DNA of 64,000 nucleotides from contig NZ_MKZO01000075.1 of the NCBI RefSeq assembly GCF_001941965.1, positions 176,534 to 240,533 of the forward strand. Direction: 5' to 3'. Positions within the stretch are counted from its first letter, which is position 1. Each line of letters begins with the position of its first letter. The notes under the pieces were generated by a model. It saw nothing but the letters and a program-made list of their open reading frames with translations, made no database searches and was not told the origin of the DNA. This DNA is from Pseudomonas putida (GTDB lineage: Bacteria; Pseudomonadota; Gammaproteobacteria; Pseudomonadales; Pseudomonadaceae). Below, piece by piece: positions 8,778 to 17,275 of this stretch. The translations under genes and the position numbers were made by a program.

Positions 8778-10181
8778 TTACGAGGTGAGGCTTTGATCGG
8801 TGATCCGCTGCGCGTCAGGCGCGGCGAGGCTGGCGGGTTGCGCCTGCTCGGTGTCGGTGAACCACTGGCGCTGCTTGTCGAAGACTTCGATCAGGTCGAC
8901 GGCGCTCAGGTTGCGCTTCATGTAGCTGGCGATCAGGTCGGGATAGTCGAGGCTGGCGGGGTAGCTGTAGAAGCGCTCGGTGTTGTACAGGCAGGGGCAC
9001 TGTGCTTCGAAGTCTTCGTCCTCTTCATCGTCATGCACGATGTGGTGACAAGCGCAGTTGCACGAGGCATCGCAGGTATTGTCCGTCTTGCGCAGGTCGC
9101 GCAAGGCCCATTCCAGCTCCTTGGCGTGCACGTAGTCGTCCATCGCCTGCCCGGTGCGCTCGTTGCTGTTGTCCAGCGTTTCGTTGACCGCATTCAGCGC
9201 CTCCCAGTGCCGGTCGAAAGGCTGGCGGTCATCGGGGTGGCGTTCGATGAGGATTTCCATGACCTGGTAGAGGTCTTCTGCGGCGATCTGCTCATCCACC
9301 CACTGGGTGATCTCGTTGCCCAGTTCGTCCCGTTCGTCATCGTTGAAGGCGTCGAGCTCGTCGTAGGCATCGTTGGCGCGCCGCTTGGCGGCAATGATCT
9401 GCTTGACCAGCAGGGTGAAACGCAAGCCGTCGGGGCCGCTTTTCAGCTTGTCGAGGCCGCTGAGCCAGGAGCTCGCATTGCCGTGCTCCAGGGCCTGGAT
9501 GCGCTTGGCGCATTCACTGACCAGGTCATTCACGGCGTCGGGCATGGAGCGCAGGATCAGCTCGTTGCGGCGGTTCTCGCGATAGTTGACCTTGCTCGCC
9601 AGCCAGTCGTCGAACGTCCGCCACAGCCCGCTGCGGGCGTAATCGTCGGTGCCATAGCGGCGCTTGCGCAGGTAGACGTAGAAGCCGTTGCGCTCGTACG
9701 CCGGCATCTTTTCGTCCCGCTCCCTGGCGAGGCGGGCCAGAGACTCGCCAAGGCGTGCGTGTTCGGCAGACAGGTTATCGATACGTTGCTGGTAGCCGGC
9801 GAAGTCGGGATTTTCCAGGTACTGGCGCCAGAGTTGCAGTTGCTGCTGTTCGCGCTGGGCGAGCAGCAGGCGAAATTCTCCGACCAGCCGGGTGATGTCC
9901 TGTTCTATCGCCTTCAGGGCCTGGCTTGCCTTGGCCACCAGCGCCGCGCGTTGTCCGAGGGCGTGACGGACTTCGCTTTCAAGATGGGCATTGTGCAGCG
10001 GTACGTCCGGCTGCTGGCGCAGGTCGGCGATGATGTCCTGGACCGTACTTGTGTGGCGGTGCCAGGCATCGAGCTGCGCCGATTCATGCCCGCCAAGAAT
10101 GACTTCGTAGTGGCGGACATTGTCTTCCACCAAGGCCAGCAAGGCCCCTGGTGTCAGGTTTTCAGTGCTCACGTCGTCCAT
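8778..10181 (-). CDS. Large helical protein with Cys cluster, unknown function
   Basis: 467 aa, family not recognised. Residues about 1-180 are coiled coil (HLESEVRHALGQRAALVAKA; LLLAQREQQQLQLWRQYLEN). The centre has the distinctive motif NGFYVYLRKRRYGTDDYARS followed by an acidic region (DELDAFNDDERDELGNEITQ). Near residue 375-400 is a cysteine cluster, CDASCNCACHH, then an acidic run and CPCLY, which could bind zinc or an iron-sulphur group. No signal peptide. First gene of the three-gene operon, with GAGGT only 2 bases before the ATG; a GTG three codons in may be the real start. A TATACT sequence at 10218-10223 (minus strand) could be its -10 element. Confidence 0.78.
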   Translation of the reverse strand: MDDVSTENLTPGALLALVEDNVRHYEVILGGHESAQLDAWHRHTSTVQDIIADLRQQPDVPLHNAHLESEVRHALGQRAALVAKASQALKAIEQDITRLVGEFRLLLAQREQQQLQLWRQYLENPDFAGYQQRIDNLSAEHARLGESLARLARERDEKMPAYERNGFYVYLRKRRYGTDDYARSGLWRTFDDWLASKVNYRENRRNELILRSMPDAVNDLVSECAKRIQALEHGNASSWLSGLDKLKSGPDGLRFTLLVKQIIAAKRRANDAYDELDAFNDDERDELGNEITQWVDEQIAAEDLYQVMEILIERHPDDRQPFDRHWEALNAVNETLDNSNERTGQAMDDYVHAKELEWALRDLRKTDNTCDASCNCACHHIVHDDEEDEDFEAQCPCLYNTERFYSYPASLDYPDLIASYMKRNLSAVDLIEVFDKQRQWFTDTEQAQPASLAAPDAQRITDQSLTS

Positions 10182-10269
10182 GACCTCGATACGGTGAGGG
10201 GTAAATAGAGTGGCGGCAGTATACCCAGTGGTGGCGGCAAATTAATGGCGTTTTCCTTCGGCGGGGAAA

Positions 10270-10295
10270 TTAAAAACCGCCGGCAAGCGGCGGTT
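10270..10295 (-). terminator. Rho-independent terminator of the chemoreceptor gene
   Basis: Perfect 8-bp stem AACCGCCG/CGGCGGTT (10275-10282 and 10288-10295) with a 5-base loop; read on the minus strand it is followed by a run of T (TTTTTAATTT). It lies 22 bases after the chemoreceptor stop. Confidence 0.85.
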
Positions 10296-10316
10296 GTAAT
10301 GATCGCGCGACCTGGA

Positions 10317-12269
10317 TCACGCCACCTTGAAGCGGCTCACCAACTGCTGCTGGTGTTCCGCCAGGCGTGCCAGTTCCTGGCTGGTCACCGCCGTCTGCTG
10401 GGCCCCGGCACTGACCTGGATGACCAGGTCGTTGATCTCGTTGACGTTGCGGTTGATGTCCTCGGACACCGCGCTCTGCTCCTCGACGGCCGAGGCGATC
10501 TGCAGGGTACGGTCGCTGATGTTGGCCACGCCTTCGGTGATCCGCTCCAGCAGCTCGCCGGCTCGGCCGATGCGCTGGGCGCCTTCCTGGGCCTTGCCGA
10601 GGGTGTCGAGCATCGAGGCGTTGGCGCGGTCGGAGCCGGCCTGCAGGTTGCTGATCATCTGCTGGATGCTGCCGGTGGATTCCTGGGTGCGCTGGGCCAG
10701 GGTGCGCACCTCGGTGGCGACCACGGCGAAGCCACGACCGTGGTCACCGGCCCGGGCCGCCTCGATGGCTGCGTTGAGCGCCAGCAGGTTGGTCTGGTCG
10801 GCGATATCGCGGATCACGTCGAGCACCGAGGTGATGGCGTCGCTTTCCTGCTTGAGGTTGTCGATGATGTCCGCCGTCTGCTCGGCCTGGCCGGAGAGTT
10901 CGCGGATCAGCTGGATGGTGCCTTCGATTTCTTCGCGGCCCTGGGTGGTGCTGGCGTGGATCTGCTTCGACAGGTCCGCCGCGTCGCTGGTGCTGTGGGC
11001 GACATCGCGCACCGTGGCGCTCATTTCGTTGATCGCGGTGGCGACCGACTCGGTGCTCATGCGCTGTTGCTCGACGCTGCGGCTGGTCTGCAGGGTGACC
11101 GCCGAGGATTCTTCGGCCGCCGTGGCAACCTGGGTGGTGGCGCTGCCGATTTCCTCGATGACGCTGGTCATCCCCCGGGCCATGCGGTCGAGGTTGTCGG
11201 CGATCTGGCCGAATTCGTCCCGGCTGCGGTAGTGGGTGCGCACGGTGAGGTCGCGGTTGGACAGGCCGTTCAGGGTGGCATTGATATCGACCACGGCGTT
11301 GCCGATGGCGCGGATGATGATCCACGACAGCAAGGCCACCACCAGCAGCGCCAACAGCGCGCCGAGGACGGTCAGCCACAGCGCCTGGCTGGCGCGGTCC
11401 AGCGCTTCCTGGGCGAGGGCACCGACATTCTGTGCAAGGCTCTTCTCCACTTCGCTCATCTGGTCGATGCGCTGGGTCGAGGTTTCGAACCAGGCTTCCG
11501 GGGTGATCGCCAGGGACTGCCCCAGCGGAACCTCGAAGGCCATGCGTTGCAGCCGGCTGACATCGCTGGCGGCACTGGTGCGCAGGCGGGCGTCATATTG
11601 GTCGAGGAGGGTGGCCGGGACCTTGAGACGGAAGCCTTCGGAATAGGCGGAATACTCGCCGAGGTTGCGACTGAAGCGCGACAGCAGGTTGGCGTCGAAA
11701 TGGTCCTGGCTGAAGACCAGGCCCAATAACACCCGCTCGCGGCCGGCACGTTCCTTGAGTTCGATGAATTGATTGAGTGCGCCCAGTGCGCGAATGACGC
11801 CGGGGTCGCTTACATGGCCTTCGAGTTCATGGGTAAAACCGATCAGGCGTTGAATGAGTGCGGTATAGCGCTCACCGGAAACTGTGCTGGTGATCGCCAG
11901 CTTGTCGACGTGCGCACGTAATTGCCCCAGTTCTTCCAGACTGCCCAGCAGTTTCTTCGTCTCGCTGTTCTGCAGGGCGGAAAGTGCCCTTACGCCTGTG
12001 TCGCTGTCCTGGCGCATCTGGCTTAGGCGATCGCCCATGCTCTTGCCCGAACTGCCGATGAACACGCCGCTGGCGCCGCGCTCACGCTGCAGGGTGGTGA
12101 TCAGCTGGCTGAGGGTTTGTGCCGCAGAACTGGCGTCAACCGTGGCCTGCATGTCGCTGTGGGTCTTGAAGTTGCTGGAGATGAAGAGGGTGGAAAGTAT
12201 AAGGAATCCACTTAAGGGTAATATCAGGATCAATAACAATTTATAGCGAAGTGGCAGGTTGGTGAGCAT
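10317..12269 (-). CDS. Methyl-accepting chemotaxis protein with NIT sensor domain
   Basis: Transmembrane chemoreceptor, 650 aa. The first transmembrane helix is at about residues 10-30 (YKLLLILILPLSGFLILSTL). The periplasmic domain of about 270 residues contains LQRERGASGVFIGSSG, the conserved motif of NIT (nitrate/nitrite-sensing) domains. The second transmembrane helix (LWLTVLGALLALLVVALLSW) is near 305-330, then HAMP, then the methylated signalling bundle with the hairpin tip DQTNLLALNAAIEAARAGDH. The start at 12269 (MLTNLPLRYK) is the first ATG; upstream in-frame codons are only TTG. The closest described relative I know is McpN of P. aeruginosa, which senses nitrate; ligand specificity here is inferred. 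An ANR-like box lies about 175 bases upstream. Confidence 0.92.
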   Translation of the reverse strand: MLTNLPLRYKLLLILILPLSGFLILSTLFISSNFKTHSDMQATVDASSAAQTLSQLITTLQRERGASGVFIGSSGKSMGDRLSQMRQDSDTGVRALSALQNSETKKLLGSLEELGQLRAHVDKLAITSTVSGERYTALIQRLIGFTHELEGHVSDPGVIRALGALNQFIELKERAGRERVLLGLVFSQDHFDANLLSRFSRNLGEYSAYSEGFRLKVPATLLDQYDARLRTSAASDVSRLQRMAFEVPLGQSLAITPEAWFETSTQRIDQMSEVEKSLAQNVGALAQEALDRASQALWLTVLGALLALLVVALLSWIIIRAIGNAVVDINATLNGLSNRDLTVRTHYRSRDEFGQIADNLDRMARGMTSVIEEIGSATTQVATAAEESSAVTLQTSRSVEQQRMSTESVATAINEMSATVRDVAHSTSDAADLSKQIHASTTQGREEIEGTIQLIRELSGQAEQTADIIDNLKQESDAITSVLDVIRDIADQTNLLALNAAIEAARAGDHGRGFAVVATEVRTLAQRTQESTGSIQQMISNLQAGSDRANASMLDTLGKAQEGAQRIGRAGELLERITEGVANISDRTLQIASAVEEQSAVSEDINRNVNEINDLVIQVSAGAQQTAVTSQELARLAEHQQQLVSRFKVA

Positions 12270-12442
12270 GTTTCTATTCCCGAAAAAGTTCTGCAAGGGT
12301 TGGCATACACGAGCGCGCTGATATTGTTGTTTGAGTGATAGCGCATAGCCATTATGGTACGGCCGTGCAGAAAGTGATGGAAGTCAGGAAGTAGGGATAA
12401 TGTGATTGGGTTTGTATTAAGTGTTGTAAATGAATAAAACAG

Positions 12443-12456
12443 CTGATCCAGATCAT
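12443..12456. promoter_or_regulatory. ANR/FNR-like box upstream of chemoreceptor
   Basis: CTGATCCAGATCAT matches the ANR/FNR consensus TTGAT-N4-ATCAA at 8 of 10 defined positions and is palindromic. It sits between the chemoreceptor start (12269) and the leuA terminator, so it could only serve the chemoreceptor. Oxygen-responsive control of a nitrate-type receptor is plausible but unproven. Confidence 0.4.
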
Positions 12457-12469
12457 TACTTTATCGCGG

Positions 12470-12502
12470 GCAAAAAAAATGCCCGCCTGGATGGGCGGGC
12501 AT
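12470..12502 (-). terminator. Rho-independent terminator of leuA
   Basis: Perfect 9-bp stem ATGCCCGCC/GGCGGGCAT (12479-12487 and 12494-12502), loop of 6. On the minus strand it is followed by eight T residues. It begins 25 bases after the leuA stop. Confidence 0.93.
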
Positions 12503-12526
12503 TGGTTCGCGCGGTGACTCAGCGCA

Positions 12527-14203
12527 TCACGCGGCCTTGTTGGCGGCCTGCTGGCTCAGGGAACGGTTCAGCGCGCTGAACAGGGCCTTGAAGCTGGCGG
12601 TGGTAATGTTTTCATCGATGCCCACGCCGTGGACCGGACGGCCACCGGCAACGCGCAGTTCAATGTACGCCGCGGCCTTGGCATTGGTGCCGGCGCCGAT
12701 GGCGTGCTCGTTGTAGTCCATGATCTCCACGGCAACCGGCAGGCCGGCGACCAGGGCTTCCAGGGCGCCATTGCCCTTGCCGCGCCAGTGCAGGGTGGTT
12801 TCGCCTTCGCCGGCGACTTCCACTTCCACGGCGCTGTGGCCGTTCTCTTCCTGCAGGCGGTGGCTGACCAGTGCGTACGGCGCGTTGGCTTGCAGGTATT
12901 CGCGGTGCAGCAGGTTGTAGATCTGCTGGGCGGTCATTTCCAGGCCGAGACGGTCGGTTTCACCCTGGACCACCTGGCTGAACTCGATTTGCATGCGACG
13001 CGGCAGGCTGATGCCGTATTCCTGTTCCAGCAGGTAGGTGATACCGCCCTTGCCGGACTGGCTGTTGACGCGGATCACCGCCTCGTAGCTGCGGCCGATG
13101 TCGGCCGGGTCGATCGGCAGGTACGGCACTTCCCACAGGGTGTCTTCTTTCTGCTGGGCGAAGCCCTTGCGGATGGCATCCTGGTGCGAGCCGGAGAACG
13201 CGGTGTGGACCAGGTCGCCGACATACGGGTGACGCGGGTGCACCGGCAACTGGTTGCACTCCTCGACGACCTTGCGCACGCCGTCGATATCGGAGAAGTC
13301 CAGCTCAGGGTCGATGCCCTGGGTGTAGAGGTTCAGGGCCAGGGTCACCAGATCGACGTTGCCGGTACGCTCGCCGTTGCCGAACAGGCAGCCTTCGGCG
13401 CGGTCGGCGCCGGCCATCAGGCCCAGCTCGGTGGCGGCGATGCCGGTGCCGCGGTCGTTGTGGCAGTGCAGGCTGATCAGCACGCTGTCACGACGGTTGA
13501 CGTTGCGGCAGAACCACTCGATCTGGTCGGCGTAGACGTTCGGCGTCGAGACTTCGACGGTGGCCGGCAGGTTGAGGATGATCTTGTGTTCCGGGGTCGG
13601 GTTCCACACCTCGATCACTGCGTCACAGACTTCCTTGGCGAATTCCATTTCAGTGGCGCTGAAGGTTTCCGGCGAGTACTGGAAGGTCCACTGGGTTTCC
13701 GGCTGCTGGGCAGCGTACTTGACGAACAGCTTGGCCGCGTTCACCGCGATGTCCTTCACGCCTTGCTTGTCCTGGTTGAAGACGATGCGGCGGAACGACG
13801 GGCTGGTGGCGTTGTACAGGTGGACGATGGCCTTCTTCGCCCCGCGCAGGGATTCGAAGGTGCGCGAGATCAGGTCTTCGCGGGCCTGGGTCAGCACCTG
13901 GATGGTGGTGTCGTCAGGGATGTGGCCGTCTTCGATCAGGGTGCGGACGAAGTCGAAGTCGGTCTGCGAGGCGGACGGGAACGATGCTTCGATTTCCTTC
14001 ACGCCCACGCTGACCAGGGTCTTCCAGAAGCGCAGTTTCTTTTCCGAGTCCATCGGCTCGATCAGCGACTGGTTGCCGTCGCGCAGGTCGGAGCTGCACC
14101 AGATCGGCGCCTGGGTGATGGTCTTCGACGGCCAGGTACGGTCAGGCAGGTCGATGGTCGGGAAGGCGCGGTATTTCTTCGAAGGGTCTTTGAGCATGGA
14201 CAT
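12527..14203 (-). CDS. leuA: 2-isopropylmalate synthase
   Basis: Condenses acetyl-CoA with 2-oxoisovalerate, the committed step of leucine synthesis. 558 aa, the length of the long LeuA type found in pseudomonads. The catalytic TIM barrel begins with the metal/acid motif SSDLRDGNQSLIEPM, includes SLHCHNDRGTGIAATELGLM (metal-binding His residues) and GNGERTGNVDLV, and is followed by the C-terminal leucine-sensing regulatory domain (after residue 430). AAAGGA precedes the ATG by about 8 bases; a second ATG two codons later is also possible. A short leucine-rich reading frame just upstream suggests attenuation in addition to feedback inhibition by leucine. Confidence 0.96.
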   Translation of the reverse strand: MSMLKDPSKKYRAFPTIDLPDRTWPSKTITQAPIWCSSDLRDGNQSLIEPMDSEKKLRFWKTLVSVGVKEIEASFPSASQTDFDFVRTLIEDGHIPDDTTIQVLTQAREDLISRTFESLRGAKKAIVHLYNATSPSFRRIVFNQDKQGVKDIAVNAAKLFVKYAAQQPETQWTFQYSPETFSATEMEFAKEVCDAVIEVWNPTPEHKIILNLPATVEVSTPNVYADQIEWFCRNVNRRDSVLISLHCHNDRGTGIAATELGLMAGADRAEGCLFGNGERTGNVDLVTLALNLYTQGIDPELDFSDIDGVRKVVEECNQLPVHPRHPYVGDLVHTAFSGSHQDAIRKGFAQQKEDTLWEVPYLPIDPADIGRSYEAVIRVNSQSGKGGITYLLEQEYGISLPRRMQIEFSQVVQGETDRLGLEMTAQQIYNLLHREYLQANAPYALVSHRLQEENGHSAVEVEVAGEGETTLHWRGKGNGALEALVAGLPVAVEIMDYNEHAIGAGTNAKAAAYIELRVAGGRPVHGVGIDENITTASFKALFSALNRSLSQQAANKAA

Positions 14204-14279
14204 GAGAGCAATCCTTTAAATGCGGCCTGGAACGGGCCTGCCGAAAATAGAAATTCTGGAATGGGCGAGGCGACGCGAT

Positions 14280-14357
14280 TCAGCTTGGTAGTCGTGCACT
14301 GACCAGGCAAAGGCTGCGGTGTTGGCGAAGGAGGATAAGCGTTTCAAAGGTTTTCAT
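14280..14357 (-). CDS. Candidate leucine-rich leader peptide of leuA
   Basis: A 25-codon reading frame ends 76 bases before the leuA start. The peptide begins MKTFETLILLRQHRSLCLVS and has seven leucines, four encoded by CTT or CTA, codons that are rare in this GC-rich genome. A GAAGG sequence lies close upstream of its ATG. Size, position, leucine content and codon choice fit a transcription-attenuation leader. I could not identify convincing alternative anti-terminator and terminator hairpins in the 76 bases that follow, so this is a candidate only. Confidence 0.45.
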   Translation of the reverse strand: MKTFETLILLRQHRSLCLVSARLPS

Positions 14358-14463
14358 GCCTTCAACCCTACCCAGTGAGGTGAAAGATGGCAAGCACCTC
14401 GAAAAAATTGATAGAAATGTGCGAGATCTGACTTTTATCGGCATTTAATCGCGCTCCGCAACG

Positions 14464-14494
14464 AAAAAGACCGCGTCGGTTGCGCGGTCTTTTT
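14464..14494 (-). terminator. Rho-independent terminator of the M23 peptidase operon
   Basis: Perfect 8-bp stem AGACCGCG/CGCGGTCT (14468-14475 and 14483-14490) flanked by A-run and T-run on either side, so it can work in both directions. It lies 33 bases after the stop of the M23 peptidase gene (minus strand). Confidence 0.9.
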
Positions 14495-14526
14495 GATTGG
14501 CGCAACCGCGCCGTCGGGCTTGTTGC

Positions 14527-15351
14527 TCAGGGCTGGAAGGCACCGATGAAAATCGCCGGGTCAACCCGCGCATCGTTGAGGCTGATGTTCCAGTGCATGT
14601 GCGGCCCGGTGGCCCGGCCGGTGGAGCCGACTTTGCCGACCACCGCACCACGGGTCAGCACCTGGCCCGATTTCACATCGATCTTCGACAGGTGGCAGAA
14701 CATGCTGATGAAGCCCTGGCCGTGATCGACGAACACCGTGTTGCCATTGAAGAAGTAGTTGCCGGTGAGGATCACCTTGCCGTTGGCCGGGGTCTTGATC
14801 GGCGTGCCGGCGGGCACGGCGAAGTCCAGGCCCGAGTGCGGGTTGCGTTCTTCGCCATTGAAGAAGCGGCGCACGCCGAAACGGCTGGACAGCGGGCCGC
14901 TGACCGGCTTGTCGAGGATCAGGTTGCTCGGGGTGCCCGGGCTGAAGCTGCGGTAGGCCTTGATCTGCTCGGCCAGTTCGGCGTCGATGCGCTTGAGGTC
15001 GGCGGGGTTCGGGTTGACCTGGCGCTGGTTCTTCAGGGTGATGTGCTGTTCCTGGTACTTCTTGCTGCCAACGGTGAAGTTCAGGGTGCGGTTGCCCTGG
15101 ATGAGGCTGGCGCTGCCGGGCTTCTGGGTCAGGGGGATACCGACGATGGCCAGCCAGTTGTTCTGTTCCTTCACTACCAGCACCGGCTTGCCATCGAAGC
15201 GGGCGGTCAGTGGCTGGGCCGAGGGGCCGAGGTCGACCACCGCGACGCCGCCGGGCACCGGCTTGTTCAACTGGCGGGTGATGTAGCTGGCCTGGGCGCT
15301 GCTGGCGAAGGCCAGGCACAGCAGGAAAAATGCAGAAAGCAGTCGTGGCAT
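14527..15351 (-). CDS. Secreted M23 (LytM) family peptidase
   Basis: Predicted periplasmic peptidoglycan endopeptidase, 274 aa. A signal peptide is present (MPRLLSAFFLLCLAFASSAQ, cleavage near AQA-SYI). An N-terminal beta-rich region is followed by the LytM domain from about residue 155. The zinc ligands are visible in NPHSGLDFAVPAGTPI (HxxxD) and GPHMHWNI (HxH), so the active site looks complete. It lies 4 bases downstream of xseA and is probably co-transcribed, ending at the terminator near 14480. M23 enzymes cleave peptide cross-links in the cell wall or activate amidases; which applies here cannot be told. Confidence 0.92.
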   Translation of the reverse strand: MPRLLSAFFLLCLAFASSAQASYITRQLNKPVPGGVAVVDLGPSAQPLTARFDGKPVLVVKEQNNWLAIVGIPLTQKPGSASLIQGNRTLNFTVGSKKYQEQHITLKNQRQVNPNPADLKRIDAELAEQIKAYRSFSPGTPSNLILDKPVSGPLSSRFGVRRFFNGEERNPHSGLDFAVPAGTPIKTPANGKVILTGNYFFNGNTVFVDHGQGFISMFCHLSKIDVKSGQVLTRGAVVGKVGSTGRATGPHMHWNISLNDARVDPAIFIGAFQP

Positions 15352-15355
15352 GGGT

Positions 15356-16735
15356 TCAGTCCAGAAGGGAAAGCGTGACCGGAGTCTGGTGGTTGTCCTC
15401 GACCCGCACCAGCAGTTCGCCTTCGCCGAGGCGGGCTTTCAGGCGCTGGCCGTTCTGCGTTTGCGCGGCGCTGCGAATCGCCTGGCCGCGCTCGTCGAGG
15501 AGGATGCTGTAGCCGCGGCCGAGGGTCGCCAGCGGGCTGACCACTTCGAGCATCTGCACCTGGGCCTGGAGTTGCTGGCGGCGGTCCTTGAGGGTTTCGC
15601 GCATGGCCCGGGGCAGGCGTTCGGAAAGGTTGTCCAGGCGCTGCTTGAGCAGGGCCAGGGCGCGTCCCGGATGCTGCGCGGCGAGGCGGGTGTCGAGACG
15701 GGCCAGGCGCTCGCGGCGCTGATCGAGGTGACGCTCGAAGGCACGGCGCAGGCGCATGTCCAGGTCATCAAGGCGTTGGGCCTGCTGGCGCAGCCGCTCG
15801 CCCGGATGACGCAGGCGTCGGCTCAGGCCATCGAGGCGCAGGCGGTCGTGCATCAGGCGGTTCTGCATGCGCAGCAGCAGGCGCCGTTGCAGGCTTTCCA
15901 GGCGGCGTTGCAGATCGCTGCTGTCCGGCGCCAGCAGTTCGGCTGCGGCGGACGGGGTCGGGGCGCGGACGTCGGCGACGAAGTCACTGATCGACACATC
16001 GGTTTCATGGCCCACGGCGCTGACGATCGGCGTCACGCAGGCGGCGATGGCGCGGGCCACGGCCTCTTCGTTGAAGCACCAGAGGTCTTCCAGCGAGCCG
16101 CCGCCGCGGGCCAGGATCAGCGCGTCGAAGCCCTGGGCATCGGCCTTCTGGATGGCGCGGACGATCTGCCCGATGGCTTCGCGGCCCTGCACGGCGGTGG
16201 GCAGCAGGTTCAGTTCGACCTGTGGGGCGCGACGGCGGAACACGCTGATGATGTCGCGGATCACGGCGCCGGTGGGCGAACTGATGATGCCGATGCGCTG
16301 CGGGTGGGCGGGCAACGGGCGCTTGCGTTCGGCGGCGAACAGGCCCTCGGCGCTGAGCTTTTCCTTCAGCGCCTCGAAGGCCAGGCGCAGGGCGCCATCA
16401 CCGGCGGGCTCGACGGTGTCGAGGATCAGCTGGTAGTCGCCGCGTCCTTCGAACAGCGAGACCTTGCCGCGTACCTTGACCGCCAGGCCGTCACGCAGGG
16501 CCTGGCGGACCCGCGCGGCGTTGTTGCGGAACAGCGCACAGCGCACCTGGGCACCGCTGTCCTTCAGGGTGAAATAGACATGGCCGGAAGCCGGGCGGGC
16601 GAGGTTGGATATCTCGCCCTCGACCCAGATGCTGCTGAAAACATCTTCCAGCAGCACGCGGGCGCGGCCGTTGAGTTGGCTGACGGTGAGCACTTCACGG
16701 TCGAGGCCGAGGCGTTCGAAAGGGTCTCTGATCAT
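15356..16735 (-). CDS. xseA: Exodeoxyribonuclease VII large subunit
   Basis: Catalytic large subunit of exonuclease VII, which degrades single-stranded DNA in mismatch repair and other DNA processing; 459 aa, normal length. It begins with an OB-fold DNA-binding domain (VLTVSQLNGRARVLLEDVFS; WVEGEISNLARPASGHVYFT), then the catalytic domain (RIGIISSPTGAVIRDIISVF; LARGGGSLEDLWCFNEE; SAVGHETDVSISDFVADVRA) and a long C-terminal coiled coil that binds XseB. The xseB gene is not in this window, as is usual for pseudomonads. Confidence 0.97.
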   Translation of the reverse strand: MIRDPFERLGLDREVLTVSQLNGRARVLLEDVFSSIWVEGEISNLARPASGHVYFTLKDSGAQVRCALFRNNAARVRQALRDGLAVKVRGKVSLFEGRGDYQLILDTVEPAGDGALRLAFEALKEKLSAEGLFAAERKRPLPAHPQRIGIISSPTGAVIRDIISVFRRRAPQVELNLLPTAVQGREAIGQIVRAIQKADAQGFDALILARGGGSLEDLWCFNEEAVARAIAACVTPIVSAVGHETDVSISDFVADVRAPTPSAAAELLAPDSSDLQRRLESLQRRLLLRMQNRLMHDRLRLDGLSRRLRHPGERLRQQAQRLDDLDMRLRRAFERHLDQRRERLARLDTRLAAQHPGRALALLKQRLDNLSERLPRAMRETLKDRRQQLQAQVQMLEVVSPLATLGRGYSILLDERGQAIRSAAQTQNGQRLKARLGEGELLVRVEDNHQTPVTLSLLD

Positions 16736-16913
16736 GGGGTGGGACTATAAAGGATCGTGGGGGGCATGTCTGTCGGGCTGTGTGTCGGGGCTGGTTGTCT
16801 GAGCGCTGAATGGCTATTTACCTATTTTCGGGATGATGATGGCCGCAAGTCGCTTGTCGAGAGACTGCATGATGGCCACCAGGCGCAAGCCGACAGATCT
16901 TCAGCGTTCTCCA

Positions 16914-17164
16914 GATCGAGCGCCGCCCGCGCGGCGCATCGCTGGCAAGCCAGCTCCCACATTTGTTGCAACGTGCCATGGCCTGTGTGATCTCCGTTGC
17001 CTGCCTTGGGTGTTCGGCGAACTATCGCGAGGAGGCTTTTCGACTTGGCGCGATACGGCGTCGTACAAACAAAGCGGTCAACCATGGCCTTACAGACATA
17101 GGTACGTTGCAACAAATGTGGGAGCTGGCTTGCCAGCGATGCGCCGCGCGGGCGGCGCTCGATC
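16914..17164. repeat. REP pair with 61-bp perfect inverted arms
   Basis: The arms 16914-16974 and 17104-17164 are exact reverse complements over 61 bases, separated by 129 bases. Each arm contains the REP core GTGGGAGCTGGCTTGCCAGC, extended on one side by a GC-rich sequence (GCGCCGCGCGGGCGGCGC) and on the other by TTGTTGCAACGT. The 540-base gap between xseA and the LysR gene (16736-17275) contains nothing else I can support as coding. Confidence 0.88.
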
Positions 17165-17275
17165 TCAAGGGCGCTAGAGAAGTCATGACAAACACCTGTC
17201 AGCCCTAATCCGATAGACCGACGAACCCTCTCAAGTCACAAGATGTGTAGATACCCATATCCATCGCGGGCGGCA

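Noticed and set aside
15350..16750. Open frame antisense to xseA
   Set aside because: Covers exactly the xseA gene in mirror; xseA has clear motifs and this does not.
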